From Wuchereria bancrofti (lineage: Eukaryota > Nematoda > Chromadorea > Rhabditida > Onchocercidae): 64,000 nucleotides of DNA. Below the pieces are notes generated by a model. It was not told the origin of the DNA. It saw only the letters and a program-made list of their open reading frames with translations, and searched no databases. Both the position numbers and the translations under genes were made by a program. This document shows, piece by piece, positions 24,401 through 36,344 of this stretch (positions within the stretch are counted from its first letter, which is position 1; each line of letters begins with the position of its first letter). Location of the stretch: positions 2,161,036 to 2,225,035 of the forward strand of contig SSBO01000003.1 in NCBI GenBank assembly GCA_005281725.1. The letters run 5' to 3'.

Positions 24401-25723
24401 AGTTGACTACTTTTCAAAAAAGTTTTTTTTTTATTTTCCAACAAGTACTTCCTTGTGAATTTTGTAAGTAATTCAATTCATTCACAATCGAATATCATCT
24501 AAATGTCAATACTTGAAAAGAATTTCCTTTCATCCCATCCTATTTCACTATTATATCTAAATGCTCACTTCAAAATATTCAGGATTTAAGCAAAAATAAT
24601 AAAGAAAGTAAAGGTGATAATTTAAGAAAACAAAAAAAAAAAGATACTAAAGAGAAAACAATCAACTTTAGATAGTATGTAATTAGAATATACAGATCAT
24701 TTACTAATTTGAATTACATCTGTGCATTGTATGTACTAAAAGTTAGGCTTAATCAGATGGACTGATTTGAATAAATTATTTATTGTATAACTTTTCATCC
24801 CCTTTCTATACTCTGATAGTGTAAATTGTAAACTTCACTTGATAAGTAAATTAAAATGTGTTATATGCATAATTAGGCTTGATTTAGATAATTTTTATGA
24901 GTAAATATGACTTGCACCATATGAATTAATAATGTGCCATGTAAAATTAGCAAATGCTCTTATGCTTGATGTTTTTCTTTGAAAAAAAGAAGGAAAAAAT
25001 AAAAAATCGCAAAAGTTTTTTTTTTGAATTACTCACTCAATTTTATATGATCGTTTCAAATCTAAAAGTTCTATGCTTCCATAAGATTTACATTTGAAAG
25101 TAACAAAATTTGTTCTAAATAGTTTCAATGGGATGAAAGCAGTCATAGGGTGCCGCCAATATGTGGCGAATTTTAATTGGGAAATATGGGTGGGAGTTGA
25201 TTTCATTTTCAATTTTGTGCTTTTGAATTTTGATTGGATCTGTCTTGTTTGAAACTAATCCCTATAATCATTCTTCTAAATTTCAATAGGAAAAAATAAG
25301 GTTAATAGATTGATGTAGAAAGAGAGAGAGAGAGAAAGACAGAGAGAGGAAGTGATGTGATAAGATGTTGATTTCTTAACTGATTATCTTATTGTTAGAA
25401 TGTGTGTAAAAATTTATAGCAAATTTTATAGATAATTATGATATATGGAAAAAAATTTTTTTATAGAAAACTTTAGTGAAATAATTATATATAGGGAGAA
25501 AGAAAATATAGAAAAAAATTTATAGAAATAATGTAATATGTAGGGAGGAAGAATTATAACAGTGACTATGAATTCATGAAGTGTGAGAGTTTATGGACAG
25601 ATGATAATAGAGATTGATTGGATGAAACAGACTGTGTGTAAGGGGAAAAAAAAAACAGGAATTATTAGGGATAAATGGTTTTACAATGTTTTTTTTTTTG
25701 TTTTCATATTTTTATTGTTGCAG
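21460..25723. other. Gene-poor interval between divergent glutaminase and coatomer-zeta genes
   Basis: No supported exon was found in 4.2 kb. It includes the 5' flank of glutaminase, a (CT)n tract at 23725-23749, a (GA)n tract at 25319-25350 and many A/T homopolymers. Longer open frames are composition-driven. Any promoter elements here cannot be called by eye. Confidence 0.55.
25319..25350. repeat. GA microsatellite upstream of the coatomer-zeta gene
   Basis: An uninterrupted (GA)7 followed by an imperfect AAAGACAGAGAGAGG run, about 375 bases before the start codon of the coatomer zeta gene. A (CT)n tract lies at 23725-23749 and another CT-rich run at about 47773-47802. Confidence 0.85.
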
Positions 25724-25726
25724 AGA

Positions 25727-28510
25727 ATGACTTCTTTATACAGCATCAAAGGAATTGCTATACTGGATCAGGATGGTAATCGTATCCTTGCCAAGGTATA
25801 CCTTGCCAAAGTATATAGAGTTAGTATACTTTATTTAGCTGAATACGACGCTATTAACTGTCTGATTTCTTTAGTTTGTTAAATGGGTCACTGTGCCTTT
25901 TTTTTTTGATATTATTATTCCTGATTTATATTTTCTCCATTTTGTCCATGTCTTAAAGGCGTAAAATGATTTAAGTAGATAAAGCAGATAAATCATTTTA
26001 AGTAAAAAAAAATAAAGCAGATTAAGTAGATAAATCGAAGAGTTCACAGTATGTTAATTTCAAATCGATTTTGGAAACATTCCTTGACAAATGTGGAACT
26101 TTTTTCTTTTCAGTATTATGATGATAAAGTATTCCCGAGTGCAAAAGAGCAGAAGGCATTCGAGAAAAGCCTGTTCCAGAAAACGTGCAAAGCAAATGGT
26201 AAAAGTTTTGTCATGAAGTTCCTGTTGTTTTCCCTTTCGAGGGTGTTGATGCTAGAATCTCCGTTAGAGAGTGTAGCTTACTGTCTTGTGCTTTCACAAA
26301 TGGACAGTCTGTTCTGTTTGACTGGACAGTCTTTTCAGGACTTGCCAAGATTTCTCATTGATTCGCTATTGAAAAATGTTGTTTTGAGAAAAATTATTGG
26401 ATTTTTGTAATTTTTTTCACTCACTTTGCAGCCGAAATAATTTTATTGGATGGAATGATCTGTGTGTATCGGAGCAACGTCGACCTATTTTTTTACGTAA
26501 TGGGTGATGCAGATGAGAATGAATTGATCCTTGTCTCAGCACTCAACTGTCTTTACGATTCAGTCTCATTGGTACTGCGAAAAAATGTGGAAAAGAAAGC
26601 ACTTATCGATGATATGGATATTGCTATGTTGATCATTGATGAAATTTGTGATAATGGGTTTGTGGATTGGTTTCTTTTACATTCGATCGCTTTAAAAACT
26701 CGTGTGAATTGTACAAATAAGATGCATTGCCGCAGAAAACACTGTCAAGCCTGATTCAGGAATTTGTTGTGCTGGAAATAGACAAGCTTTTAAACTTCTA
26801 GCATTTCTCAATAATTGGAGCTTCAGAATTGTTTCATACGAAGGTTTAATAACTGTATCAAGAAAAAATTAAAAAGGCGGCTTCGATAGGTTTTTATATT
26901 TGCATTCGACAGAAGATGATGTGCAGGCAGTTTTTGAAGTAAGTGAATACTAGGTGGTTATATTGTTTTATTCATTTGAAAAACACATGGAAGTAGACTT
27001 CCCAATCTCACATTTTTATGCTCACAGCTAAGTAACATCCATTTAAAATCCAAGCTACTATGCAAATTTAGATTCGATAATTCTAGTTAGTCTTATATCT
27101 GTTCTACTTGCAGTGTTTTACTGGAAACGGAACCACAGGCTGTTGTAAGTCGTTGTGCTTTACGAACCGATGAACTAACATTTGGTGATCAAAGCATCTC
27201 ACAAGTAGGAATGTCGGTACGCATGTCTTAAAAACAGTCTTTTCCACTGAGTTTATTATTTCGATGTAACTCATGGCAAATGCATGCTGTAATATCAGGA
27301 AAGAAGTGTTTGTTATGTAGTATTTCTTTATCTGAAAAAGGACTTAAATCAAATGACTGGTTGTGCAAGTCAAAGAAATCGTTTGATTTAAGATTTTTTT
27401 GTTATTTTCGTAATGGCTTATTTCTTGTTTATTGGGAGGGTTTTCTTCTTAATGACATAAATTCTTGGTTGCTTTTAATGAATTACACGTTTCAATGTAA
27501 CCACTCGGAATTATGGTTTTGAGAGGCGGAATTAAATAGTAAGTTAAATAGACGAAGCCGTTTCTCTTCTCGCGTTACAAATAGTTTCTTGAATTTATTT
27601 TTCGCCTAAGCCGATTTATTTCTTGAACTTCCTCATTGTTTCCACTCAGATGAATATGTCGAGCTTCATTTAGCTCTTCCTTGCTTTGCGTCTTGTTATC
27701 ACTTTTCTTTTTAACCAAAGCGGATAACTGAAATTATTTATTCAAATTAGGAAAATAATAACTGGTTTAACTTATCGCTCTGATTTTCATAGAGCGCACA
27801 CTTTCTGTAAACTTTGCTTTTGACTGTTAGAGTAGCCTGTATTATCAAAATTCAAATAACCAGTTTTGCTTTGCATATCACATTGGAAGAACTCAAGATA
27901 TGGCCTATAAGCGTCGATTTACCTCGCTTTTGCTCTTTTGTTCTTGCAGTCTGTGTTTCTCTGTGTTGGATTTTATTGCATTTAACACATCGATCATATT
28001 GGAAATGAAAAGTTGAGATATTGCTACCAAGTTGAGGCAGCAAATTAAACGATCTCAATCAAAATTGATGTGCTGGTCGCATGTGCATGTTGCATGTCTT
28101 ATAGGTGTTTGTAATTCTAATAAAATGGAGTTAAAGTGATGGAAAAAAAAAGGAAAATTTGTTGTGGTCTTGTTTGTTTGTTCTTATATCTACGTGACCG
28201 AAGCATGGAAAATTTGGATACGGAGTATCTCAAACAATCATAACATCCATTTTTATTTGATTCCCTCTACATTTGAAAGTTGAACAGGATCTATTATTAT
28301 CGGTTATGTTATTCGTTGTCGGTGGTCCCATGCATGTGATTAATCATATAATGCAGTCATCACTTGAAGCAAATCCATTAAAAATTCGGTCTTAGTAGCA
28401 GCGTTTATATTTCATCTGAGGGTGGGTTTCGATCGCTGCAGCTAATGCGCAAAATATTTCAGTTAATTGGTTCGGCAAAGGAGCAGTTGAAGTGGTCTCT
28501 TTTGAAGTAA
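25727..28510 (+). CDS. copz-1: Coatomer subunit zeta (zeta-COP)
   Basis: Five exons: 25727-25795, 26114-26198, 26432-26657, 27114-27204, 28463-28510. They total 519 bases, 172 residues; human COPZ1 is 177. It is the small longin-fold subunit of the COPI coat, paired with gamma-COP, for Golgi-to-ER and intra-Golgi vesicles. Diagnostic stretches are [20 protein letters not shown] at the N-terminus, [48 protein letters not shown] and the C-terminal EQLKWSLLK. The last exon codes only 15 residues plus stop and sits 1.26 kb downstream; it was placed by the conserved WSLLK end and by phase 0 joining. A TTGCAG acceptor three bases before the ATG suggests trans-splicing. The stop TAA overlaps an AATAAA hexamer at 28509-28514. 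Confidence 0.95.
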
Positions 28511-28514
28511 TAAA

Positions 28515-29271
28515 CAAAGAAAGACGGATTTTGAAGTGTCAATGTAAGTATTGATGACGCAAAAGTTATTCACACGCACACGGTACATACATATGTATCG
28601 ATGGTGATGGATTATTTTCCTTTATAATTCTGTTTGCTTCTGATGTTTTGATTTTTTCGTTGGGTTGTCAAGAATTTAGGGAAAATCGTTCCATTTTTTA
28701 TAAAAGTTTGAAATCATGAATCATACTACACATATGAATTGTTTATACTCTTAAATTCGTTTCGTTTTATTGTTATGAAAATTGGGTAATTCAAGTGGTT
28801 GAATTTTGAGTTTGTTTTTTACTCTTGCATTAAGCATTATTGTTGCATATCCGTCCCACTATTTTTGTGAATCATTTTCTCGAAAATTTCATTTTCTTTT
28901 TTTTAAAGTGACTGCTCGACCATTGATATGCTGTTGTCATCATTTTTCAAGCCGGTCACAGCTGTCCTGCCCTCGCTCCCAGAATGCATCTTGTTTTGTT
29001 GAACTAAATTATTTTAGGCCTTTCTCTCTTGAACTATTCTTCAGCAATGATACATTTAGGGTCATCATTTTTGTGTAAATTCTTGAGATTCATTGTCACT
29101 GTGTCTTTGACAAGCATAGTCGAGAAGGTTAAGAAGATTCAAGATTTGATATATTATTTAAGAATGATAAATGCCAATTATTTTTTTAATTGTTTGTTTG
29201 ATTGTTTTTATTTCAAGTAAATATAAACATTTAAACTTGGTTAATTTCCTGATTTTTATTCCTTTTCACAG
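28515..29271. other. Intergenic, coatomer-zeta to ORC2 interval
   Basis: AT-rich flank with no supported exon. The plus-strand open frame at 28806-29078 has no recognisable motif. Confidence 0.5.
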
Positions 29272-29659
29272 ATCGGGAAAGTGTGCAAATCAGTTAGTCA
29301 CGGATTTATCTTTCTTAATGAAATTACGGGAACTTCTGGGTAGCATTTGGTTCCGGACAACACCGGAATTCACCTGAGAGGTTTTTCTCCACATCGACTC
29401 GAGAAATACTCATTTTCAGTTAGTTCTATGTTTAAAGAAGGGGGCGAGAAGGAGTATGTTCAAGTAGTTTTGAGCGAAACCGGCAGAAATCGGTCCCGGA
29501 AATATTATATTTTGGTATCTTTTTCTTAAGGGTTATAGAGGAAAGGCGGACACAGAAAACGTCAGATGAGTTCGTTGTTAAGCATGAAAATATGCAAATC
29601 TGATTAGGATTCAAATTTGTTTTCCTTTTCAGCTATACAAAAGTCAGAAATTTACGTAG
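29272..29659 (+). pseudogene. Interrupted open frame upstream of ORC2, possible decayed gene or 5' leader
   Basis: After a TTTTCACAG acceptor, one reading frame runs 29272-29514 with a single TAG at 29341-29343, then a GTATCT donor. A second acceptor (CCTTTTCAG) leads to 29633-29659, which continues the same frame for eight residues and ends in TAG directly abutting the ORC2 ATG. The predicted peptide around the stop (KSVSHGFIFLNEITG before, KYSFSVSSMFKEGGEKEYVQ after) has the hydrophobic alternation of a small beta-barrel such as a cold-shock or S1 fold, but this resemblance is weak. Readings: a pseudogene with one nonsense codon, a gene with an unrecognised 80-base intron (GTAGCA to TTTTCAG at about 29339-29420), or chance frames in the ORC2 5' flank. 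The acceptor at 29632 is also a natural trans-splice site for ORC2. Confidence 0.35.
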
Positions 29660-30844
29660 ATGCCTTCGCTGCATCGAAGTGACCGGCCTTCTGATCGATT
29701 ATCTTCAGCCGAAGTGCCCAGTAGACAAACTAAGAAGGCAAAGGTATGCTTTATCTGATTTGTGGAATGTAAATGGAATAAATTTTTTTGTGCCTATGTG
29801 TCATCAGTTATGTTGTATTTCTATGTTATTATTGTTGAATTCATAAGCATACACTGAATTTGAATAATAATGTGAAATATCGAATTGGTCACAAATTTAT
29901 GTGAACTTTTCACAGTGGTATGTACAGATAACTTCAAAGTAAACAACATTTTAATACAAGACAAATATTTTGATTTTTTTCTCCGAATTGTCCTATCTTT
30001 TTTTAATCAATTTCTCGTTTGGCTTTGTATTACAAGCAATATTGGTGCTGTTTTCCCTTCAGTATTAAAGTATATCTCCGACCAGGTAACATTTGTTCCA
30101 TTTCATAAATCCAACGAAAAAAAATTGATTTCGGATTTTATTAAATCTAGAAAAATATGGAAACCTGCGCGGAACTGAACGTGAGAATTGCCCTTTTATG
30201 GAGATTGTTAGTTTTATTAAACTTTGGAGATCATATTTCTAATGGAGATTATTATTTTTGCTAAATTTTTGGGATCAAAATATGTTTTATATATTTGCTG
30301 GGTTGAAATTGTTCTTAATGAGGTAACTGTTGTCAGTAGCAAATTCTTGTCGCTGATTTGGAATTTTTAAATGGGTTAGATTGTAATATAGTCTTCAAAT
30401 TGGGTAGTTTTCTCTTGCTCAGTGTTTGTGTTTTAATATTTACTTCTTGGTACGGTATTTATGTTTTCAATAGTCATCCGATATAATCCTTTATGCCTTT
30501 TTTTCTCATCTCAGAGTCTCGTTATTCCATCCTGGTTTGTGTCCATATATGTGTATATTTGTATTGTATGTGTGTTCAACAGTTTAGCAATTTTTTGATA
30601 CTTTCTTTGTGCTTCGTAAAGTTAGTCATTTTTTCGCTGTGCAGTATTTCCAGAATTCTATTATTTTCTAACTTGTGTGTTTATTTTTGGGACTTTGTCG
30701 TAATACTTTGATCTACTGTGTGTTTAACTTCCCGGCTTATAGCTTCCAGAAATCAGGTATTTAAAAATAACACATTATTAAAGTGCATTTAATGAAAGTA
30801 CTGGAGAGAAATGTGAATTGTACGGATATGGGGATGGTATAGCT

Positions 30845-30911
<67 letters not shown>

Positions 30912-33900
30912 AGCGGTCGCTTTTGCAAACTCTGGAAAGTCTGTATGACAGTTTATGTTTACTTCTCCTCTTTCATATGATATCATTTTATTACTAGTTA
31001 TACTTGTTGTACTTTACCTATTTGATCGCATTCCATCTTAGTATGGAATGCGATCAGCATTCCATGACGAATACCAAGAAAAATTCTCGCAAATGAAAGC
31101 TCCAATGGAATGTGGGAGATTTAAGTTCATGTAGATTTATTAAATTAAATGGTTTTTAGAAGAAAAATGCCAAGAAACGAAATAATGTATCAATGATGAA
31201 AGAAACATCCGTATTGGAGGAAGAAGAGGAAAAAGACACTGGGGACGTCTTAACAGAAGGAGAAGTGGAAGAACAAAGCGGAAGTTTGTCAGATTATGAG
31301 GATGAACTGGATGGATTATTGAGGCATCAAACCACAATCGATAATTATTTCAATCAAGGGAAATTAAAACCTTGTCATCGAAGTGATCGTGCGCGGCGAA
31401 AAAAGTGATTTTTGTGTTTTTTCTTGCTTCTGAAATTCGGTGAAATCTGAGAACACATTGCACTACACTAGTTTTCTTCCGTTTGTCCGTAATTTTCATC
31501 GAATAAAATGAGATTCAAATCAGTTGAAGAATTAGAAGTGTGTACGTTGCAGATACTTGTAGAAGCTTTCCTTCATATTATTTGTCAAATTATATATATC
31601 ATGCCAGTTCTTTTGACCGAGGGAAATTAAGGAAAATTTTTTTTTAAAGCTGAGGAAAATGAGATTAGAAACATTCTTTCTGTCATTTCTGCAAATATAC
31701 CTAGCGTATTTCTCAATAAGTCCACCTTCCTTTTAATGTTATCTCATATTTTTATCGTCGTTAAATTTATTATGCGGAGCTATCATTAAAGATGGATTTT
31801 TTTTCTTTTTTATAGACGAAAACAGGGTGAGGAAGATGACGGAAACGGTCGTTGCAGTACGGTTCAATGCGATTTGCGCTTACTTTCAGATTGGTTTGAA
31901 GTAAGTATTCGGATTTTGTTCAATAGGATTCATAAAAATTTCATTATTTGAAATTTTTTTTAGAAAGGCGTATTATTAGAGTAAAGGAAGCTTGACTTAT
32001 ATTGATGTTTAGTGCAATTTTTGAAAGTCCTTGCTGAAATCAAAGATTTTTTAGAATATTCAGTTTTATTTTTTGAGATTTTAACAAAAACGATTTTCGT
32101 GGAGGATGAAAAGTTCAGTTTTTTTTTCTTTTTGTAGAAATGTGATAGTTATCTTCCACGTGGTGTTGTTCGAGAATGTACTAATGCAGAGCGTTTGTTT
32201 CCTCGTTGGTTAACGTATTTGGCGGCTGGTTTTAATTTGGTTGTAAGTTCAGATTGTAATATTACATGCTGATTTCTTTTAATTTGCTATCTTACTATGA
32301 ACATTTCTTTATTTGATTCTACTGACAAAAATTCCTGAAATAACCAAACTATAAAGATTTTTCCATTAATGCATGATATTTAGTAAATTATGGCTGTAAT
32401 CAATAAACGAATTACTGTGTTCTGCTAAGCTTCCATTCGTTGATGTTGTTGGTTGACTTGCAGTACTGATAACGAAACAGAAATGGTTGTATTCTTGTCT
32501 CAGTGAGCCCCTCTGTTTTTGTTTGTTCTTTTAGATATTTGTAATGAAATTGCTGTTAATTTTAGATCTTTGGGTTAGGTTCGAAACGGAAACTTGTGCA
32601 AAATTTCTGCGATAAACAATTACAAGATTACACATATATTGTCGTTGATGGTTTTCAACCAACGGTTAACTCACATATTATATTTCAGGTAATAGTTATG
32701 AAAGAAATGTCATTCACTGGTAATTGGTATTTGGATAACTTTTACCAGCAGCTACCACAAGATAGTAAAGTAGCATTACTCACTATTAGCATTATCACTT
32801 GTTAACTGTTTGGCATTCTTTTTTATTTTTGAGATTTTCTTTGTTCTGAACTATTTTACTTTTTTTTCGAAGGTTTTTTATGAAACTGATATAATTAAGT
32901 TGATGATATGCTAGAAAAATAATAGGTTATGGAGAAAAGGAAACGTTTTTGCAGTGTTTGGAGAAAAACCTTTCACTGAAGGTGGTTGTGATGAGTAAAA
33001 ATCAACTGGAATATGCAAGTGCCATTGGTCGTGCAATAGATAACACAAATGAAGATGTTATTCTTGTATTACATAACATTGATGGACCTGGATTGAGGTT
33101 TGTCTGCATTCATTGTATTGTTTGATGCATGATCATCAACTAGTGAAGTAGGTTTATTTTTCTTTTTTCTAAGTACTTTTAAGAGGCAGTACTATTTGCA
33201 GGGCAACACTTGAACAGTGGGCTTTAGCTGAATTTGCAAAAGCTAAACATACTCATATCATTGCTACTGTCGATCACGTCAATAAAAGCTTATTATGGAC
33301 CCAAGTTCGATTTAGTTCTTATTCACTCTATTATTTTTTCGGTCGTGTTTCTCATTTCTTGTCTTCTTTTTTTCAAAATGCTTAAGCTTATGAAATTAAA
33401 GAAATAAAAGGAATTTATTTTTGTTTACGTATTTCAGAAGTTGTTGAATGCATTTAACTTTCTCTTCATCAATGTAAATACCATGCAAGCCTACAAAGCT
33501 GAAGTATTTGCTGGTTATTCGAAACTGTTAGGATTGAATCCGAAAGGTTCAGGATATATGCATACATTTGCATCTTTGGATGTGGTCTGGATGTCGTTGA
33601 CAAATAATTCCCGCTCATTGCTTCAGCTTATTACCAATCATTATTATCGTAAAAAGAAACCAGTGGAGTTTTTCGAGCTTTTTCGTTTGGCTAGGTGATT
33701 TCTCTTTTCTGCTAAAACAGTTCAGTTGTTCATGTTGACTAATACGAGAAAAAAAGATAATCTATTCCAAGATGGATTAGTATTCGAGTTTGTTTGGTTT
33801 TGAGGGATGAATTCTTGATTTCAACGGATGCAGCATTACGACAACATCTTAACGAATACAATGATCATCGTCTCATCTTGCGAAAGCGTCATAGCGATGG

Positions 33901-34351
33901 CAATGAATACATATCGATGGCTGTGGAGGAAAGGGTAACTTGTCTATTTTAAGCTTGAATTATAAAATAATTGTAAGAATTGCACATGCCCATAGATTAA
34001 TTACCCACAGATTAAGTACAATTACTTACCAGGGGAATCGACGTTTAACTAATATATAAGATTGCAGTTGTTTTATTGTCGATAAATGAACTGTGATGAA
34101 TAATAGGCTTTGCTGGTAGTAATTCTGGAGAATTTATGGATTTTTTGGTAGCTTGAGTAGCATTTTAATGATGATCTCATCACTTAGAAATTTGCTTGTT
34201 TAAATACCTGAAATCATCTTGAGTGTAATGCGATTGTTTACGAATCATATGATCTCTTTTTAATTATGGGAATTTTTTATTAAAATTTCAGACAATGATG
34301 GAATTCATGAAGGAAAAAGGAATGCTTCTGGATAGTGACGATAGTGATTAA
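29660..34351 (+). CDS. orc-2: Origin recognition complex subunit 2
   Basis: Ten exons: 29660-29743, 31160-31404, 31816-31900, 32138-32242, 32566-32688, 32955-33097, 33202-33304, 33438-33694, 33805-33934, 34292-34351. They total 1335 bases, 444 residues; animal ORC2 proteins are roughly 430-580. It is a core subunit of ORC, which binds replication origins and loads MCM helicase in the nucleus. The N-terminal third is charged and probably disordered (acidic EEEEEKD run, basic RARRKK). The AAA-like domain follows: IFGLGSKRKLVQNFC, YIVVDGFQPTVN, VILVLHNIDGPGLR, THIIATVDHVNKSLLW and the winged-helix-side block SYLPRGVVRE at its start. The C-terminus carries the winged-helix region and ends in an acidic LDSDDSD. 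Intron 1 (1416 bases) holds a tRNA-Asn gene. The exon at 33202-33304 uses an unusual GTTCGA donor, but the phase closes. The start follows an acceptor 27 bases upstream. Confidence 0.92.
30842..30915 (+). tRNA. tRNA-Asn (GTT), inside ORC2 intron 1
   Basis: A 74-base cloverleaf. Acceptor stem GCTTCCG pairs with CGGGAGC (one G-U), D stem GCGC/GCGC, anticodon stem TTCGG/CCGAA with loop CTGTTAA (anticodon GTT), five-base variable loop AGGTT, and T stem GGTGG/CCACC around TTCAAGC. A and B boxes are intact and a TTTT follows at about 30921. It has the same orientation as the host gene. Confidence 0.97.
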
Positions 34352-34502
34352 CATGTTGATCTCTTTCTATCTTGACAAAAATGCCCTGATCTTAACATGA
34401 ACTCGAAGGAATTTTGTCGAGCTCCTTTTGTCATAAATTTATAGATGCATGAAAGGGAAGAAAAATTTTATTTTTGGGTATGTTTTAAAGTTATGGATAA
34501 AT

Positions 34503-34695
34503 ATGATGGACGGCAAAACTACTGAGGATAAAATGATTGAAACTTGGAGAAGCCTTGTTGAACATCACAAAGGTAACGTATAGCATTTTTGTTGATCCTC
34601 GTTGTAATCTACCTCTTATATTTGTAATCGATTCGCGTTTTCTAATACTAGGAATTGAGAATTTGGAACGAGAACGACTTTCAGCCTCTTATTAA
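34503..34695 (+). CDS. Small two-exon open frame, 37 residues, unrecognised
   Basis: Exons 34503-34572 and 34652-34695 join with a GTAACG donor and an ACTAG acceptor (codon Gly split 1+2) to give a 37-residue charged, helix-prone peptide starting MMDGKTTEDKMIETW and ending LERERLSASY. It lies 150 bases downstream of ORC2 on the same strand. No family is recognised. It could be a genuine micropeptide, the start of a longer gene whose further exons I did not find, or ORC2 3' UTR with chance frames. Confidence 0.35.
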
Positions 34696-35735
34696 GAAGT
34701 CTTTGGTATTTTCTACAAGTGCAAAGAAAGTTTTTCAAACTGATTTTAAAGTTTATGGGTTGCAAACAGTTTGGAGTCAATATGCTGAATTATGAAAAAG
34801 AATAATAGATGATTTATTTTCTGATGTTACCTTCAAAATGTAAATTATTGTTGGGTTGGAAATTGGTAGGTCATAGTCACGCTAAATTCGCCACTTCCTT
34901 AAAAAAATTCCTTAAAAAAATTGTTTGTAAGTTTTTAGATTGAAGACTTTCTTTAACTTCTTACCGTCATCGTTATTATTAGTATTGTTCACGGGTAAAC
35001 TTCAGACTGTGAGCAAGATTTTAAAAGAAAAAAATCTGTTGCTTTGTTGCTTTTTTCGATGTATTTGCTCATTCTATCAAATCCATAATTGAACTTGTAA
35101 TCTTCATTCTCATTTCCTCAACATTATTGACTATTTAATTATTGATAAAGAGTGATATAGTTCGAATTGCTGAACCTTATTCTGCACTAATGTAATGTAG
35201 TATACTTTTCAACGCTTTGGTAAATTTTCAACATTTCTTCCAAAAGTATAAGATGGGATAATTTTTCTTCATCTGAAACGACTGGTGGAATGCTGGATAT
35301 ACTTAAAATTATGTATAAACTGTCTTCACAATGAAGAATAAATAACAGTAGGATGAGGTAAAAAGTCTCCGGTTTTTCATAAATTCTTCGGAAGTATTCA
35401 TAAAGCACTTTCCAACATATTGAAATTGCTATTTTTTAAAGTTCACCAATTCTTTTCCACTCTTCATTTATTAGGGATAAAAATTGAACGATTGTTTTTT
35501 GTTAATTACGGTACTGGGTTAATCGTTGTGTCGAAGCAAGGAAGTGAGAGAAAGAGAGAGAGTGAAGTTTTTGAAATTCGATAATTGTATGTAGGATAAA
35601 TTTATGGTAATCTTATTATAGTTTCATTCAGGTTTAATTTGGCTATTTCATTTCTGTTACTAGTAAAACAGTCGGTCTTTCATCAAGCTACAATTACTTT
35701 GCTTATGATTTAAGCATATCATTTCATTCAGCATC
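34696..35735. other. Intergenic DNA
   Basis: AT-rich, no supported gene on either strand. A GA-rich run lies at about 35545-35565. A TTTCATTCAG acceptor at about 35722-35731 belongs to the downstream small membrane-protein gene. Confidence 0.5.
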
Positions 35736-35930
35736 ATGGGACAGTGTCAATATGCAGTAGACAGTCTTCCAGCATATACACCTCAACTGGTTGCCTTCTT
35801 GATAGCTTTAGTGGAATTGATCATTGTTCTTATTGCTTATATCGCACGAGAAATTCAAAGAAAAAAGGTTCTTGATAGGAATTCTGCCAGCATAAACAAA
35901 ACAGCAGTGAAAAATGAAATAAGTTTGTGA
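35736..35930 (+). CDS. Small single-pass membrane protein, 64 residues
   Basis: A single exon, 64 codons, starting MGQCQYAVDSLPAYTP. A hydrophobic segment of about 22 residues (QLVAFLIALVELIIVLIAYI, about residues 17-36) is followed by a basic stop-transfer REIQRKK, then a short polar tail. The layout suggests a type III or I single-span protein with a cytosolic C-terminus; the N-terminal MGQC could also be myristoylated or palmitoylated. A polypyrimidine acceptor (TTTCATTCAG) four bases before the ATG supports trans-splicing and hence a real start, and an AATAAA lies about 145 bases past the stop near 36076. I do not recognise the family and assign no function. Confidence 0.6.
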   Translation: MGQCQYAVDSLPAYTPQLVAFLIALVELIIVLIAYIAREIQRKKVLDRNSASINKTAVKNEISL

Positions 35931-36344
35931 AACTTAAAGCTAAAGAAGATTATGTATTCAAGTATTTAATTAAGTTATATTTCATTAATTAGGCAAGGTA
36001 TAATGCAAAAGGATGGGATTCAATGCTGGAAGGAGATACGGATTTCGCCGGATTCAATTCCTTCATTTCCTAAATTAATAAACGTAATTAAGACCTAAAG
36101 ATAATCGGATTCCGTTCAATGATTCTTTAAACTGTAGTGACTTGACTCATTAAAGTATTTTGATTTATTTTAGGGATTAATGTGAATTCCAAATTTTACT
36201 ATACCAAACAATTCTATGTTTACCTTCTAAACAGACCATTGTTATTTTAATATTATATTTGAACTATCTGCTAGTAGCAGCCTGTTCCTCTTGAAGACCT
36301 TTTATGGGCGTGAAGATTTCGAAGATATTCCAGAGGAAGAGAAA
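35931..36344. other. Intergenic or 5' flank of the unrecognised gene at 36.3 kb
   Basis: Contains the AATAAA near 36076. From about 36234 a plus-strand frame stays open into the first exon of the next gene, so a 5' exon or longer N-terminus of that gene may lie here. Confidence 0.4.

Noticed and set aside
27205..27230. Coatomer zeta ending at the TAA just after exon 4
   Set aside because: A donor at 27205 joins in phase to the conserved [10 protein letters not shown] end at 28463, which all zeta subunits have.
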